Positions 8,764 through 17,983 of a DNA stretch of 64,000 bases are shown in pieces. The translations under genes and the position numbers were made by a program. The first letter of the stretch is position 1. Every line of letters starts with the position of its first letter. This DNA comes from Gammaproteobacteria bacterium (GTDB taxonomy: Bacteria; Pseudomonadota; Gammaproteobacteria; Pseudomonadales; Pseudohongiellaceae), in the NCBI GenBank assembly GCA_024639905.1, contig JAHEGE010000005.1, positions 62,001-126,000 on the forward strand, read 5' to 3'. Under the pieces are notes generated by a model, which made no database searches, was not told the DNA's origin, and worked only from the letters and a program-made list of their open reading frames with translations.

Positions 8764-10062
8764 ATGGGCCAAGACGACAATTCACTCGCCGCGTTAGTCC
8801 TTGCGTTTATTGCGCTTATTATTGCCTCGGCGTATTTCTCGTCGTCCGAGACCGGCATGATGAGCCTCAACCGCTATCGGCTACGTCATCTTGTACGCTC
8901 GAATCACGCGGGCGCCAAGCGTGCGAGTAAACTGCTTGAAATGCCTGACAAGCTCATCGGCGTTATCCTCATCGGCAACAACTTCGTCAATTTCCTAGCG
9001 GCGTCTATTGCCACGTCGATTGCTATAGCCCTCTTTGGCGACCCCTCGCCGATCATCACCGCCGTCGTTCTCACGCTGGTCGTGCTCATCTTTGCCGAAG
9101 TCACGCCCAAGACCATCGCCGCTCTGTACCCAGAAAAAATAGCGTATCCGTCTAGCGTGCTGCTCGCCCTACTCCTCAAAGTACTCTATCCGGTGGTGTG
9201 GATTGTTAATCTCGTCTCTAACACGCTCGTGCGCCTACTCGGCTTCAGCTCGCAAAGCGACGAAGGTCAAAATCAGCTCAGCCACGAAGAACTACGTACG
9301 GTAGTGTACGAATCTGGCGGTCGTATTCCACGTCGTCGCCACGGCATGCTAATGAATATTCTCGATCTCGAGCGCGTCACGGTAGACGACATACTCGTTC
9401 CGCGTCATGAACTCATCGGCATCGACATTGAAGACGACCTCGACGATATTCTGTTGCAGATTAGCAGTGCGCAGCACACGCGCCTGCCGGTGTTTAAACA
9501 CGATATCGACAACATAGTCGGCATCCTCCACTTGCGCAGCACAGGCAAATTGATCGGCATAGAAGAGCTCAATAAATCTGCGCTACTGCAAGAAACCGCC
9601 GAGCCCTATTTCATCCCCGAAAGCACGCCGTTGCACACCCAGCTATTCAACTTCCAAAAGAAAAAAGAGCGCATGGCGGTAGTCGTCGATGAATACGGCG
9701 CGGTCAAAGGCATCATCACTCTCGAAGATATCCTCGAGGAGATCGTCGGCGAGTTCACCACCGACCTCGCTGCCAGCAGCAAAGATATTCACCCACAGGA
9801 CGATGACAGCTTCCTCATCGACGGATCGGCGAGTATTCGCGACATTAATAGGGTGTTGTCATGGGACTTAGATGTCAGCGGCGCGAAGACCCTTAATGGA
9901 CTGATCACCGAACTACTCGAATCGATACCCGACTCTGCGGTGTGCGTAAACCTCGACGGCTACTACGCCGAAATAGTGCAGGTAAAAGATAACGTTATTC
10001 GCACCGTGCGCATGTGGCCAGAGCCTGGCCTAGACATCGCCGACCTCGACACCGACGGTTAA
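8764..10062 (+). CDS. CNNM/CorC-family transporter with DUF21 and CBS domains (YfjD-like)
   Basis: A 432-residue membrane protein. An N-terminal DUF21 region with three to four membrane helices covers about residues 10-180, including FSSSETGMMSLN. A pair of CBS domains follows (from about 200, DILVPRHELIGID, to about 330, EYGAVKGIITLEDILEEIVGE), then a C-terminal transporter-associated CorC_HlyC domain. Family members export or sense Mg2+ and other divalent ions; the substrate here is not known. It starts 3 bases after the YpjD-like gene. Confidence 0.9.
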   Translation: MGQDDNSLAALVLAFIALIIASAYFSSSETGMMSLNRYRLRHLVRSNHAGAKRASKLLEMPDKLIGVILIGNNFVNFLAASIATSIAIALFGDPSPIITAVVLTLVVLIFAEVTPKTIAALYPEKIAYPSSVLLALLLKVLYPVVWIVNLVSNTLVRLLGFSSQSDEGQNQLSHEELRTVVYESGGRIPRRRHGMLMNILDLERVTVDDILVPRHELIGIDIEDDLDDILLQISSAQHTRLPVFKHDIDNIVGILHLRSTGKLIGIEELNKSALLQETAEPYFIPESTPLHTQLFNFQKKKERMAVVVDEYGAVKGIITLEDILEEIVGEFTTDLAASSKDIHPQDDDSFLIDGSASIRDINRVLSWDLDVSGAKTLNGLITELLESIPDSAVCVNLDGYYAEIVQVKDNVIRTVRMWPEPGLDIADLDTDG

Positions 10063-10080
10063 CCTCTTCATCCTGAGCCT

Positions 10081-10890
10081 TCAGAGAATGCCTACCACGA
10101 GCGGGGTCGACCACTGCGTCACCTTGGCAGGCTGTGCGTCCTGCCGAATTGAGCCTTCGGCTCTAATCGACTCACGCAGGGTGACCGCTACAGGCCCAGC
10201 TTCCCCCTCTGGGGTTTGCAGCGCCAGGCCAAGCGCGTAGTCCGCGCCCACCACAGATCCGCGCCAGAACGACCACTGTGCCGGCGATTGCGACAGCAAA
10301 CTGCCGCCGAAACGAATCGCAACCTCCTCAGACTCTGCAGAAAAATCGAAGCTAAAGTCCGCCAAGGGAATCGCGAGCCCTAATCCCCGCGCCTTTATAT
10401 AGGCTTCTTTCAGCGCCCACAGTGCGTAGAAGCGCTCGAGGCGAAACTGCTCAGGCAGCGCCATTAGCGCCTCTTGCTCGGAGGGGGAGAAATACCGCGA
10501 GATCAGGCGTTCAATACGCCGCGCGCGCCCAGCATACTCGACGTCCACGCCAATCACACCGGCCCGGGTGACAGCGACCACAACCCTGTCGCGGGAATGC
10601 GACAAGTTGAACGACAGATCGGACTGTAAGTCGCTAGCGAGTTCGGGACGGCCATGCTCACCTAATCCAAAGTCAAACACAGAAGTGCCGAGGTAGTGCG
10701 CCAACACGCTGCGTAGCATGGCGCGAGAGAGCAATAATTGCCGCTTACTGCGCAGTGGCGCATAGCGGTCATAGCGAGTGCGTTCGGCGTCCGACAGCAC
10801 AGGCAGCCAAGTATCCTCGAGGGTGGGAAGCTCGAAACCGGCGCAGTCGAGAGACCAAAGATCCACTGCCGCCTGCGTCGCTACGACCAT
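10081..10890 (-). CDS. 4'-phosphopantetheinyl transferase, Sfp type
   Basis: A 269-residue enzyme that moves phosphopantetheine from CoA to a serine of carrier proteins. The two family signatures are seen: GVIGVDVEYAG, whose Asp and Glu bind Mg2+, and FYALWALKEAYIKARGLGL. The length fits the Sfp/AcpT group rather than AcpS. No polyketide or peptide synthase gene is in the window, so the target could be fatty-acid or other carriers elsewhere. The start overlaps the end of the upstream metallophosphoesterase by 10 bases, so translation is coupled. Confidence 0.9.
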   Translation of the reverse strand: MVVATQAAVDLWSLDCAGFELPTLEDTWLPVLSDAERTRYDRYAPLRSKRQLLLSRAMLRSVLAHYLGTSVFDFGLGEHGRPELASDLQSDLSFNLSHSRDRVVVAVTRAGVIGVDVEYAGRARRIERLISRYFSPSEQEALMALPEQFRLERFYALWALKEAYIKARGLGLAIPLADFSFDFSAESEEVAIRFGGSLLSQSPAQWSFWRGSVVGADYALGLALQTPEGEAGPVAVTLRESIRAEGSIRQDAQPAKVTQWSTPLVVGIL

Positions 10891-11720
10891 AGAAGTCCTC
10901 GCTTCGCAGCTTGCACTAGCTGCGGTAATACCGATGCGTTTTCACTGTCGTAGATACACTGCAGGCGCTTGACCGCGATGCGCGTCTCACTCGGTGTTGC
11001 GAAGGCGTTGTTGACGTAACACGTTTCACCCAACTGCACAGCCTGATTAACATGACTATGCCCATACACATGCACAGCGGGCGCGAGACGCTCGACCTGA
11101 TCGCCCAGCGCTGCGCTTCCCAACACTGGATACACCACGCGCCGCGACTCCGGCACCCAGCTTGGCATAGCCGCGAGAGTGGGTAGGAAGTGCGAGCAGC
11201 TTATGACCACGTTTGCGCCGCTGCACACTTCGCCATGGCGGACGAGCTCAGCCTCGTTGAGCGCATGGAAATAGTCGGCGACCGCGCCACTGTCGGACAA
11301 TGATTCGGGCCAGTGACACGCCGAGAAATCGCGCCACCCTCGACGTAGCTCACGGCTAAGTTCACCGAAGGAGAAATCATACCAGGACAGCAGTGGCACA
11401 AACGCAACGCCGTCGAGCAGGAACGTTTGAGTCTTAATTCCGAGGGAGTCGCACAATGCATTCAGCGCAGTAAACTTGGTAAGGGAGCAGTCGAAGTGAC
11501 AGCGCCGCACCCACAGATCGTGGTTGCCTGGCACGAAAAGCACCTGCGCGAAGCGAGCTGCACACGCGGCAAGCACCGTCTCGAGAAGCGCGAAGTCATC
11601 CGACACGTCGCCAGCTAACAGCAGCACATCGCTGCGATACTCACTCTCGCTAAGCCCCATAAGCCAGTCGAAATTCTGCGCATAGTCGACGTGAATATCT
11701 GAGACGGTGTGTACGCGCAA
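10881..11720 (-). CDS. Calcineurin-like metallophosphoesterase
   Basis: A 279-residue cytoplasmic protein with all metallophosphoesterase blocks: SDIHVDY near the N-terminus, LLLAGDVSDDF, FVPGNHDLW, an S-C-S-H segment and YGHSHVN near the C-terminus. These His, Asp and Asn residues hold a dinuclear metal site. The substrate cannot be told from sequence. It overlaps the phosphopantetheinyl transferase gene by 10 bases and lies 13 bases after oxyR, so all three may be on one transcript. Confidence 0.88.
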   Translation of the reverse strand: MRVHTVSDIHVDYAQNFDWLMGLSESEYRSDVLLLAGDVSDDFALLETVLAACAARFAQVLFVPGNHDLWVRRCHFDCSLTKFTALNALCDSLGIKTQTFLLDGVAFVPLLSWYDFSFGELSRELRRGWRDFSACHWPESLSDSGAVADYFHALNEAELVRHGEVCSGANVVISCSHFLPTLAAMPSWVPESRRVVYPVLGSAALGDQVERLAPAVHVYGHSHVNQAVQLGETCYVNNAFATPSETRIAVKRLQCIYDSENASVLPQLVQAAKRGLLWS

Positions 11721-11733
11721 GTGAAGCCCCCTG

Positions 11734-12630
11734 CTAGTGACTCACATGCCGCTTTATATAGTCGGCGAGTAGCAAATACTCCTCGCGTCGCGGGTCGGTC
11801 TTGCGCCACGCCATGCCGATTTGGCGATTCACGTTATCACTGCTGAAATGTTTGATGCTTAAGTGTGTGTCACCTAAGACGTCGGCAGCCACCGACATCG
11901 CAGGGAGCAGTGTCATGCCAAGGCCATTGGCGACCATCTGCACCAAGGTGTGCAGACTATTACCCTGATACACCACATCCATCGCTGTCGAGCGAAGTTG
12001 ACACGCTTCGAGCGCGTGGTCACGCAGACAATGCCCTTCTTCTAACAGAAGCAGGCTCTCGCCTCGTAGCTGCTGCTGTTGCACCTGCTTAAGTTTCTCG
12101 AACTCGTGGCCCGGCGGCAGACAGAGCAAAAACTCGTCTTCAAACAGCGTGACCGTCTCCATGTCGGGCAATGGATAGGGCAGCGCGAGGATGACGAGGT
12201 CAAGCCGACCTTGCTGTAGCTGTCTCTCGAGCTGCGCACTCATCTCCTCCTTAAGGAAGAGCTTAAGCTGAGGAAACTCCCTGCGCAGGCCACCCAGCAT
12301 GGGTGGCAGGAGAAAGGGGCCGATAGTCGGAATCACACCGAGGCGGAGGTCGCCCGATAGCGGCTGCGCATGCACTTTCGCCAACGCCACGAAGTCTTCT
12401 ACATCTCCGAGAATGACCCGCGCCTGCTTTAACAGCTTTTCTCCCAGGGGCGTGATGAGCACGGCCTTTTTATTCCGCTCGAACACCTTAATATCGAGCT
12501 GTGACTCGAGCTCCGCGATGGCGGCGCTGAGGGTGGACTGGGTGACAAAGCACGCATCCGCCGCCTTGGTGAAATGTTTGTGCTCAGCGACGGCGCACAG
12601 GTATTTGAGTTGTTTGATTGAAGGAGCCAT
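11734..12630 (-). CDS. oxyR: Hydrogen-peroxide-sensing LysR-type regulator OxyR
   Basis: A 298-residue LysR-family protein. The HTH covers about residues 5-60 (QLKYLCAVAEHKHFTKAAD). The effector domain has HCLRDHALEAC, with cysteines at 201 and 210; the spacing of nine equals that of the redox pair Cys199/Cys208 in E. coli OxyR. This makes peroxide sensing by disulfide formation likely. It is divergent from the rubrerythrin cassette, the natural target. In E. coli OxyR activates antioxidant genes and represses its own gene. Confidence 0.93.
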   Translation of the reverse strand: MAPSIKQLKYLCAVAEHKHFTKAADACFVTQSTLSAAIAELESQLDIKVFERNKKAVLITPLGEKLLKQARVILGDVEDFVALAKVHAQPLSGDLRLGVIPTIGPFLLPPMLGGLRREFPQLKLFLKEEMSAQLERQLQQGRLDLVILALPYPLPDMETVTLFEDEFLLCLPPGHEFEKLKQVQQQQLRGESLLLLEEGHCLRDHALEACQLRSTAMDVVYQGNSLHTLVQMVANGLGMTLLPAMSVAADVLGDTHLSIKHFSSDNVNRQIGMAWRKTDPRREEYLLLADYIKRHVSH

Positions 12631-12819
12631 AGGATTCGATGTTAATCGATAAAAACGATGCTAGCACCCAATAAATTCAATTTGAGTGTTGATTGCCCAT
12701 CCAATAGACTCACCTCTAATCGCAATAGGTCATCCGACCATCGCGTTTAGGCGTTAAGTGAGGAGCACTCACACTGCGCATATCGATACGCTTTCAGCTG
12801 AACAAACTAGGAGAAAACC
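12631..12819. promoter_or_regulatory. Divergent oxyR / rubrerythrin control region
   Basis: This 189-base gap must hold both promoters. A good ribosome-binding site, AGGAGA, is 7 bases before the rubrerythrin ATG. Two ATAG tetramers stand 21 bases apart near 12703-12727; OxyR sites repeat ATAG every 22 bases, so this is a near match only. A GTGAG-N5-CTCAC repeat lies near 12756-12770. No -10/-35 pair was clear enough to call. Confidence 0.4.
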
Positions 12820-13239
12820 ATGTCATTGAAAGGTTCTAAGACCGAAGACAACTTGAAGGCCGCCTTCGCCGGCGAGTCTCAAGCCAACCGCCGCTATCTC
12901 TACTTCGCACAGAAAGCCGACGTAGAAGGCTTTAACGATGTCTCTGCACTCTTCCGCTCAACAGCCGAAGGCGAGACTGGACACGCACACGGCCACCTCG
13001 AATATTTAGAAGAGGTAGGTGATCCCGCGACAGGCATGCCTATCGGTGGCACTGAAGACAACCTTAAGTCAGCTGTAGCTGGCGAGACCCACGAATACAC
13101 TGATATGTATCCGGGCTTCGCAAAAGACGCGCGCGACGAAGGCTTCGATGAGATCGCTGATTGGATGGAAACTCTCGCCAAGGCAGAACGCTCACACGCG
13201 AATCGCTTCCAAAAAGCACTAGACTCACTCAACGACTAG
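12820..13239 (+). CDS. Rubrerythrin-type diiron peroxidase (no rubredoxin domain)
   Basis: A 139-residue four-helix ferritin-like protein. The metal-binding glutamates and histidines appear as two similar halves: [15 protein letters not shown] then [11 protein letters not shown], and [12 protein letters not shown] then AERSHANRF. Rubrerythrins reduce hydrogen peroxide. This short form lacks the C-terminal rubredoxin domain and needs an external electron donor, perhaps the Fe-S protein encoded next. It is divergent from oxyR, which supports a role in peroxide defence. The ATG has a clear AGGAGA site. Confidence 0.92.
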   Translation: MSLKGSKTEDNLKAAFAGESQANRRYLYFAQKADVEGFNDVSALFRSTAEGETGHAHGHLEYLEEVGDPATGMPIGGTEDNLKSAVAGETHEYTDMYPGFAKDARDEGFDEIADWMETLAKAERSHANRFQKALDSLND

Positions 13240-13283
13240 TCTACGCCCGCGGCGCTCGCCATCAGGGCACGCCGCAGACTGCC

Positions 13284-13303
13284 CTCCTCCGGGCCCGGAG
13301 GAG
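13284..13303. repeat. Perfect 20-bp GC-rich palindrome between rubrerythrin and the Fe-S gene
   Basis: CTCCTCCGGG is followed directly by its reverse complement. No T run follows on either strand, so it is not a classical intrinsic terminator. It could form a stable mRNA hairpin that separates the highly expressed rubrerythrin message from the next gene, or be a protein site. Confidence 0.6.
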
Positions 13304-13373
13304 CGGCGGTCGACTCACTACTCAATAGTACACCCCCTAACAAATTTTCGAGAGCATGCTCAGGAGCTTGGCA

Positions 13374-14777
13374 ATGGCGAGAGAAGGAAGAGAAGGCGGC
13401 TTGGATGCCCCCACCAGGCACCCTCTGAATCAGAATGACGCAAAGTTCTGGGACCAAGAGGATCTGAACAAGGAACTCGAACGAGTCTTCGATATCTGTC
13501 ATGGCTGCCGCCGCTGCGTGAGCCTGTGCAATGCCTTCCCCACTCTATTTGACCTCGTCGACGAGAGCCCGACTCTTGAAGTCGATGGCATCGACGTCGC
13601 CGACTACAATAAGGTCGTTGACCAGTGCTATCTCTGCGACCTCTGTTATCTGACGAAATGCCCTTACGTCCCACCTCACGAATGGAACCTCGACTTCCCC
13701 CACGTGATGGTGCGCGCCAAGGCGATCAACTTTAAAAACGGCGATACTAAATTTCGCGACAACCTCATTACCAGCACCGACATGATCGGCAAAGTCGCCG
13801 CTCTCCCCGTCGTCAACACGCTGGTCAATGCAGGCAACAACACTGCGCCCATCCGCGCTGTCATGGACAAAGCCCTGGGCATCCATAAGGATGCGAAGTT
13901 GCCGCCTTACTCGAGCAAACCTGCGCGAAAAACCCACGGCGCGCTAATTTTCGACCCGGCGCGCAACACCGTACCGGCGAACACAGCAGATTCGGCCCAC
14001 GAACGCGTGACGCTGTTCACCACCTGTTACTGCAATTACAACGAACCCTCCATCGCCGACAGCGTGATCAAGGTTCTAGAGCATAACGGAGTCGGCGTCG
14101 ATCTCGCCGCTCGTGAACACTGCTGCGGCATGCCCAAATACGAACTCGGCGACCTTAAGACGGTCGAGAAGCTGATGGAGCTAAACATCCCCGCACTGTA
14201 TGAGACGGTGAAAGCGGGCAATGTGATCGTCGCCGCCGTGCCTTCTTGCGTGCTGATGTTTAAGCAAGAACTGCCGCTCATGTTTCCCGACAACGAACAG
14301 GTCCAAGCGGTCGCCAAAGCGTTCTACGACCCCTTCGAATATCTGCACAAGCTGCATAAAGAAGGCCGACTCAGCCTCGACTTTAAACACTCGCTCGGCA
14401 ATGTGAGCTACCACGTGGCTTGCCACCAGCGCGTGCAGAACATCGGCCCCAAAACCAAGCTAGTGTTAGAGCTTATTCAAGACACCATGGTAAAGAATAT
14501 CGAGCGCTGTTCCGGTCATGACGGTACCTACGGCGTTAAGTCTGAGACACTCGAATTCGCCAATAAAATTGCGCGACCTATCGTCACGCAGATAGAAACC
14601 CAAGAGCCAGATCATTACGGCAGCGACTGCCCCGTGGCGGGACGCCATATCGAAACTAACTTAAAGAATAAGGCCAAGGAACGTGCTAGCAAAAACGGCG
14701 GCGAAGCGACAATAGCCGAACCCGTAAAAGACGCTATACACCCCATCGATCTTCTGTGTCTCGCCTACGGCATTTAA
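13374..14777 (+). CDS. Fe-S oxidoreductase with two CCG (heterodisulfide-reductase-type) domains
   Basis: A protein of about 467 residues in the GlpC/HdrD-like family. Near the N-terminus are two [4Fe-4S] clusters, CHGCRRCVSLCNAFP and CYLCDLCYLTKCPYVPP. Two cysteine-rich CCG blocks follow, around REHCCGMPKYELGDL and YHVACHQRVQNIG with GSDCPVAGRHI. I chose ATG 13374 because AGGAG stands 7 bases before it; an ATG at 13356 is also in frame. Rubrerythrin, this protein and DUF3501 are repeatedly found together. An electron-transfer role to rubrerythrin is inference. Confidence 0.85.
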   Translation: MAREGREGGLDAPTRHPLNQNDAKFWDQEDLNKELERVFDICHGCRRCVSLCNAFPTLFDLVDESPTLEVDGIDVADYNKVVDQCYLCDLCYLTKCPYVPPHEWNLDFPHVMVRAKAINFKNGDTKFRDNLITSTDMIGKVAALPVVNTLVNAGNNTAPIRAVMDKALGIHKDAKLPPYSSKPARKTHGALIFDPARNTVPANTADSAHERVTLFTTCYCNYNEPSIADSVIKVLEHNGVGVDLAAREHCCGMPKYELGDLKTVEKLMELNIPALYETVKAGNVIVAAVPSCVLMFKQELPLMFPDNEQVQAVAKAFYDPFEYLHKLHKEGRLSLDFKHSLGNVSYHVACHQRVQNIGPKTKLVLELIQDTMVKNIERCSGHDGTYGVKSETLEFANKIARPIVTQIETQEPDHYGSDCPVAGRHIETNLKNKAKERASKNGGEATIAEPVKDAIHPIDLLCLAYGI

Positions 14778-14824
14778 TAGGCAGCGCAGACACAGATCGC
14801 ATAGAACATGACACAGGATTAACC

Positions 14825-15409
14825 ATGAAAAAAATTGCCTTAACAGACCTACTTAGTATTGAAGAATACAACGCCCAGCGCCCCGTCATCCGTCAAGCGA
14901 TGATGGAGCATAAGAAGACCCGTCGCCTCCACCTCGGAGGCAATGTGTCGATGCATTTCGAAGACTATATGGTGATGCGCTACCAAATGCTCGAGCTTAT
15001 CCGCGCAGAGAAAATCAGCGGCGAAGAGGATCTCGCGGAAGAACTTCACGCCTACAACCCACTAATCCCTGATGGTAAGAACCTCAAGGTGACGTTCATG
15101 ATCGAATACCCGAACGAGACCGAGCGTAAGGAGAAACTGGCACAGCTCGTCGGGATAGAGGAGACTATTTCAATACAGATCGAGGGTTTCGATGCAGTTC
15201 ACCCAATCTGCAATGAAGACTTAGAGCGCTCTACCGAAGACAAGACTTCAGCCGTACATTTTATGCGCTTCGAATTCAGTGACGACATGATCGCCGCAGC
15301 GAAAGCCGGGGCGAAGTGGGCGGTGCGCAGCGAGCACGTTAACTATCAGGCCGCCGTTGACCCTGTGCCGGAAGAGATTCGCACGTCGCTAGTGAGGGAT
15401 TTCGACTAG
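14825..15409 (+). CDS. DUF3501 family protein
   Basis: A 194-residue soluble protein starting MKKIALTDLLSIEEY. The conserved stretches are RRLHLGGNVSMHFEDYMVMRYQ, which is the family hallmark, and VHFMRFEF near the C-terminus. No function has been established for the family. It lies 47 bases after the Fe-S gene and closes the rubrerythrin cassette. A longer reading frame from 14756 overlaps the Fe-S gene, but the ATG at 14825 fits the family start. Confidence 0.85.
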   Translation: MKKIALTDLLSIEEYNAQRPVIRQAMMEHKKTRRLHLGGNVSMHFEDYMVMRYQMLELIRAEKISGEEDLAEELHAYNPLIPDGKNLKVTFMIEYPNETERKEKLAQLVGIEETISIQIEGFDAVHPICNEDLERSTEDKTSAVHFMRFEFSDDMIAAAKAGAKWAVRSEHVNYQAAVDPVPEEIRTSLVRDFD

Positions 15410-15474
15410 CTTACACCGCAGCAAGCCGCCGTTAGCGCAATTCACCCCGCAATTCCGAGAAATTAGGTCTAGCC

Positions 15475-15499
15475 CCCTCCTCGCTATCGGCGAGGAGGG
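15475..15499. terminator. Possible terminator hairpin after the DUF3501 gene
   Basis: A perfect 9-bp stem, CCCTCCTCG with CGAGGAGGG, has a 7-base loop and lies 66 bases after the DUF3501 stop. The T run expected of an intrinsic terminator is missing, so it may end transcription only in part or only protect the mRNA 3' end. Confidence 0.45.
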
Positions 15500-15570
15500 T
15501 CGTGGAATCGCTTCTGCGTATCGAGTAGACTCAGCGCGTTACTTACTCATCACCACAACGGATGGAACCT

Positions 15571-16833
15571 ATGAAATCACTCTATCGCCTAGCCACGGGC
15601 CTCGCTGCGACGGCGCTTTTCGCCTCGGGCGCATCAACAACCGCTTTTGCCGACCACCATGGCGGCGGCCACGCCAGCTCGATCTCAATGATCGACTCTA
15701 CCGAATTCGGCATCGATGCCGCTGAGATTGCTGAGATTAAGGCGCAGATGCAGGCGGCCGTAGACGGCGGATTCATCGCGGGCAACCTGCTCTTAGTAGG
15801 CAACAGCAAAGGCGTCGGCGTGCTCGAGACGACTGGCACACAGGGGCCGGAGCAAACAACAGCGGTAGACGAGCAGACGCTATTCCGCATCTACTCAATG
15901 ACCAAACCAATCGTTAGCGTAGCAACGATGACGCTGGTGGAGGACGGCCTATTGTCTATCTCTGATCCAGTATCAAAATACATTCCCGAATTCGCCAACA
16001 TGACCGTCATCGACGAGAAGACTGGCGCGATCACGCCCGCAAAGAATGAGATGACGGTGCAAGACCTGTTAACTCATGAGTCTGGCCTGATCTACGGCAT
16101 CTTCGACCCGCAAAGTGAGTTGGGCAAGATGTACTTCGGTGCGGGATCCCTGCGTTTCGATATCACTGCATTAGAACTCGCACAGAATCTCGCGGCCCTG
16201 CCCCTGCGCTTCGAGCCTGGTACGAAGTGGAACTACTCGCGCTCGACCGACGTGCTCGGCGCGGTCATCGAAGTGGCAGCCGGCAAGCCTCTGGACGCCC
16301 TGCTCGATGAGCGCATTTTCGCGCCACTGGGCATGGACGAAACCACGTTCTATGTCGACGCGAGCAAAAAGAGCCGCATCGCCAACCCCATCCATGGCGA
16401 CATGGCAGACCCGACTGTTGTCACGCCAATGCTAAGCGGTGGCGGCGGTCTCCATTCAACTACTGAAGACTATGTTCGCTTCGCAGCCATGCTTCTAGGC
16501 GGCGGCGAATATAACGGTGCGCGAATCCTGGAACAGGACACGCTCACGGCCATGCAGCAGAAGTTTATCGGAGACGACATTGACCGCAGTGCGTTCTTCT
16601 TCGGCCCACGCGGTGACTGGGGGCTGGGCTTCCACTTGCAGCCTATTCCTGGCGCTGATAACAACGGTCCGTTCAACTTCGGTTGGCAAGGCGTGGGCGG
16701 CACGGTCTTCATCGTCGACCCCACCAATGACTTCTTCATGCTCTATATGGCACAGGTCCGCGGCGGCCCGGCTGGCGCACCGATGGACCTCACCAAGGCC
16801 CAGGCGGCGGTGTACAAGGCGATGCTGAACTAG
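15571..16833 (+). CDS. Exported serine hydrolase, beta-lactamase class C / esterase family VIII fold
   Basis: About 420 residues. A signal peptide covers roughly residues 1-27 (ends TTAFA). The nucleophile motif S-M-T-K at residues 109-112 is the SxxK of class C beta-lactamases and family VIII esterases; a YSRS motif near residue 220 supplies the catalytic tyrosine, and a GWQGVGG stretch is near the end. Such proteins are usually esterases or peptidases rather than antibiotic-resistance enzymes. A second ATG at 15562 is in frame; 15571 has a better GGA spacing. It is convergent with pspF. Confidence 0.85.
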   Translation: MKSLYRLATGLAATALFASGASTTAFADHHGGGHASSISMIDSTEFGIDAAEIAEIKAQMQAAVDGGFIAGNLLLVGNSKGVGVLETTGTQGPEQTTAVDEQTLFRIYSMTKPIVSVATMTLVEDGLLSISDPVSKYIPEFANMTVIDEKTGAITPAKNEMTVQDLLTHESGLIYGIFDPQSELGKMYFGAGSLRFDITALELAQNLAALPLRFEPGTKWNYSRSTDVLGAVIEVAAGKPLDALLDERIFAPLGMDETTFYVDASKKSRIANPIHGDMADPTVVTPMLSGGGGLHSTTEDYVRFAAMLLGGGEYNGARILEQDTLTAMQQKFIGDDIDRSAFFFGPRGDWGLGFHLQPIPGADNNGPFNFGWQGVGGTVFIVDPTNDFFMLYMAQVRGGPAGAPMDLTKAQAAVYKAMLN

Positions 16834-16835
16834 TT

Positions 16836-17927
16836 TCAGCCCAGCATCTCATACTTCCGCAAATACCCGCGCAGCTGGTGGTAGGTAAGCCCCAGCTGCT
16901 CGGCGGCCTTCTTCTGATTAAACTGCGCCTTTTCTAGGGCCTGCTTAATCAGCGCCACCTCAAAATTTTGCACCTCTCGTTTGAAATCAAATGGCGTGTC
17001 GCGGTGATTAATGCCGCCGACTTGGCGTGGCGCATCGGCGTCCTGCCCCTCAACCGCCTGCACTGACTCTGCCACAGACTCAGCCACAGACTCATCGCCA
17101 TTGCCTCGCGGTCGGTCAGCGCCGCCAAGACGATAAGGAGAGGCAAAGGGATCGAACACGAGGTCGGTAATCGCGCCGTCTTCATTCTGGTAAACCGCAC
17201 GCTCGACGGCATTTTTTAGCTCGCGAATATTTCCCGGCCATGAATAGCGCACGAGGGCATTCTGCACGCGATCGCTAAAGCCCATAAACACTTCGCCGCC
17301 AAGCTCTTTAACCATACCAACAGCGAAATGTTCCGCGAGCACGAGGATATCCTCGCCGCGCACTCTTAGCGGCGGAAGGGTGACGACGTCGAAGGCGAGC
17401 CTGTCGAGCAAGTCTTCGCGGAACTTGCCCTGCCGCGCACGCGCAGGCAGGTCTTCATTCGTGGCAGCGACGAGGCGCACGTCTACGGTAAGCGTCTCAT
17501 TACCACCGAGGCGTTCGAATTCGCCGTACTCGATCACCCGTAGGATCTTCTCCTGCACCGCCATCGCGGTGGTGGCGAGCTCGTCGAGAAACAGCGTGCC
17601 ACCGTCGGCGCGCTCGAAATACCCCTTGCGTAGCTTGGTTGCCCCGGTGAAAGCTCCGGCCTCGTGGCCAAAAAGCTGCGCCTCGAGCAGCGACTCGCTC
17701 ATCGCAGCGCAGTTAACCTTAAGGAACGGCTCATCCCACCGAGGGGAAAGATAGTGCAGTCGCGCGGCGATCAGCTCTTTGCCCGTGCCGCGCTCACCTA
17801 CTATCAACACCGACTTATTCAGCGGCGCGATCCGCGAGATATGCTCCTGCATTTCGAGGAAACAGGCTGACTCGCCGATCATCCGCGGCGCCCCTGCACG
17901 CGCCCGCGGTTCGAATTGATCTCGCAT
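16836..17927 (-). CDS. pspF: PspF, sigma-54 activator of the phage-shock (psp) operon
   Basis: A 363-residue AAA+ enhancer-binding protein with no N-terminal receiver domain, as expected of PspF. Walker A GERGTGK is at 44-50, the sigma-54-contacting loop GAFTGA at 91-96, and a Fis-type HTH at the C-terminus (KKAAEQLGLTYHQLRGYLRKY). A linker of about 50 residues near 255-305 is rich in Glu and Asp. PspA would bind PspF and hold it off until membrane stress. It is divergent from pspA. Confidence 0.95.
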   Translation of the reverse strand: MRDQFEPRARAGAPRMIGESACFLEMQEHISRIAPLNKSVLIVGERGTGKELIAARLHYLSPRWDEPFLKVNCAAMSESLLEAQLFGHEAGAFTGATKLRKGYFERADGGTLFLDELATTAMAVQEKILRVIEYGEFERLGGNETLTVDVRLVAATNEDLPARARQGKFREDLLDRLAFDVVTLPPLRVRGEDILVLAEHFAVGMVKELGGEVFMGFSDRVQNALVRYSWPGNIRELKNAVERAVYQNEDGAITDLVFDPFASPYRLGGADRPRGNGDESVAESVAESVQAVEGQDADAPRQVGGINHRDTPFDFKREVQNFEVALIKQALEKAQFNQKKAAEQLGLTYHQLRGYLRKYEMLG

Positions 17928-17983
17928 AGTAATAACTCCCTGGCTTTAGCCAAACCTACTATCCGGTGGTGAATTTGACCACC

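Noticed and set aside
12703..12727. OxyR box in front of rubrerythrin
   Set aside because: The ATAG tetramers are 21, not 22, bases apart and the CTAT partners are missing; I kept only the region entry.
15571..16833. Beta-lactamase (antibiotic resistance) assignment
   Set aside because: The SxxK and tyrosine motifs also define family VIII esterases and peptidases; nothing here points to beta-lactam hydrolysis.
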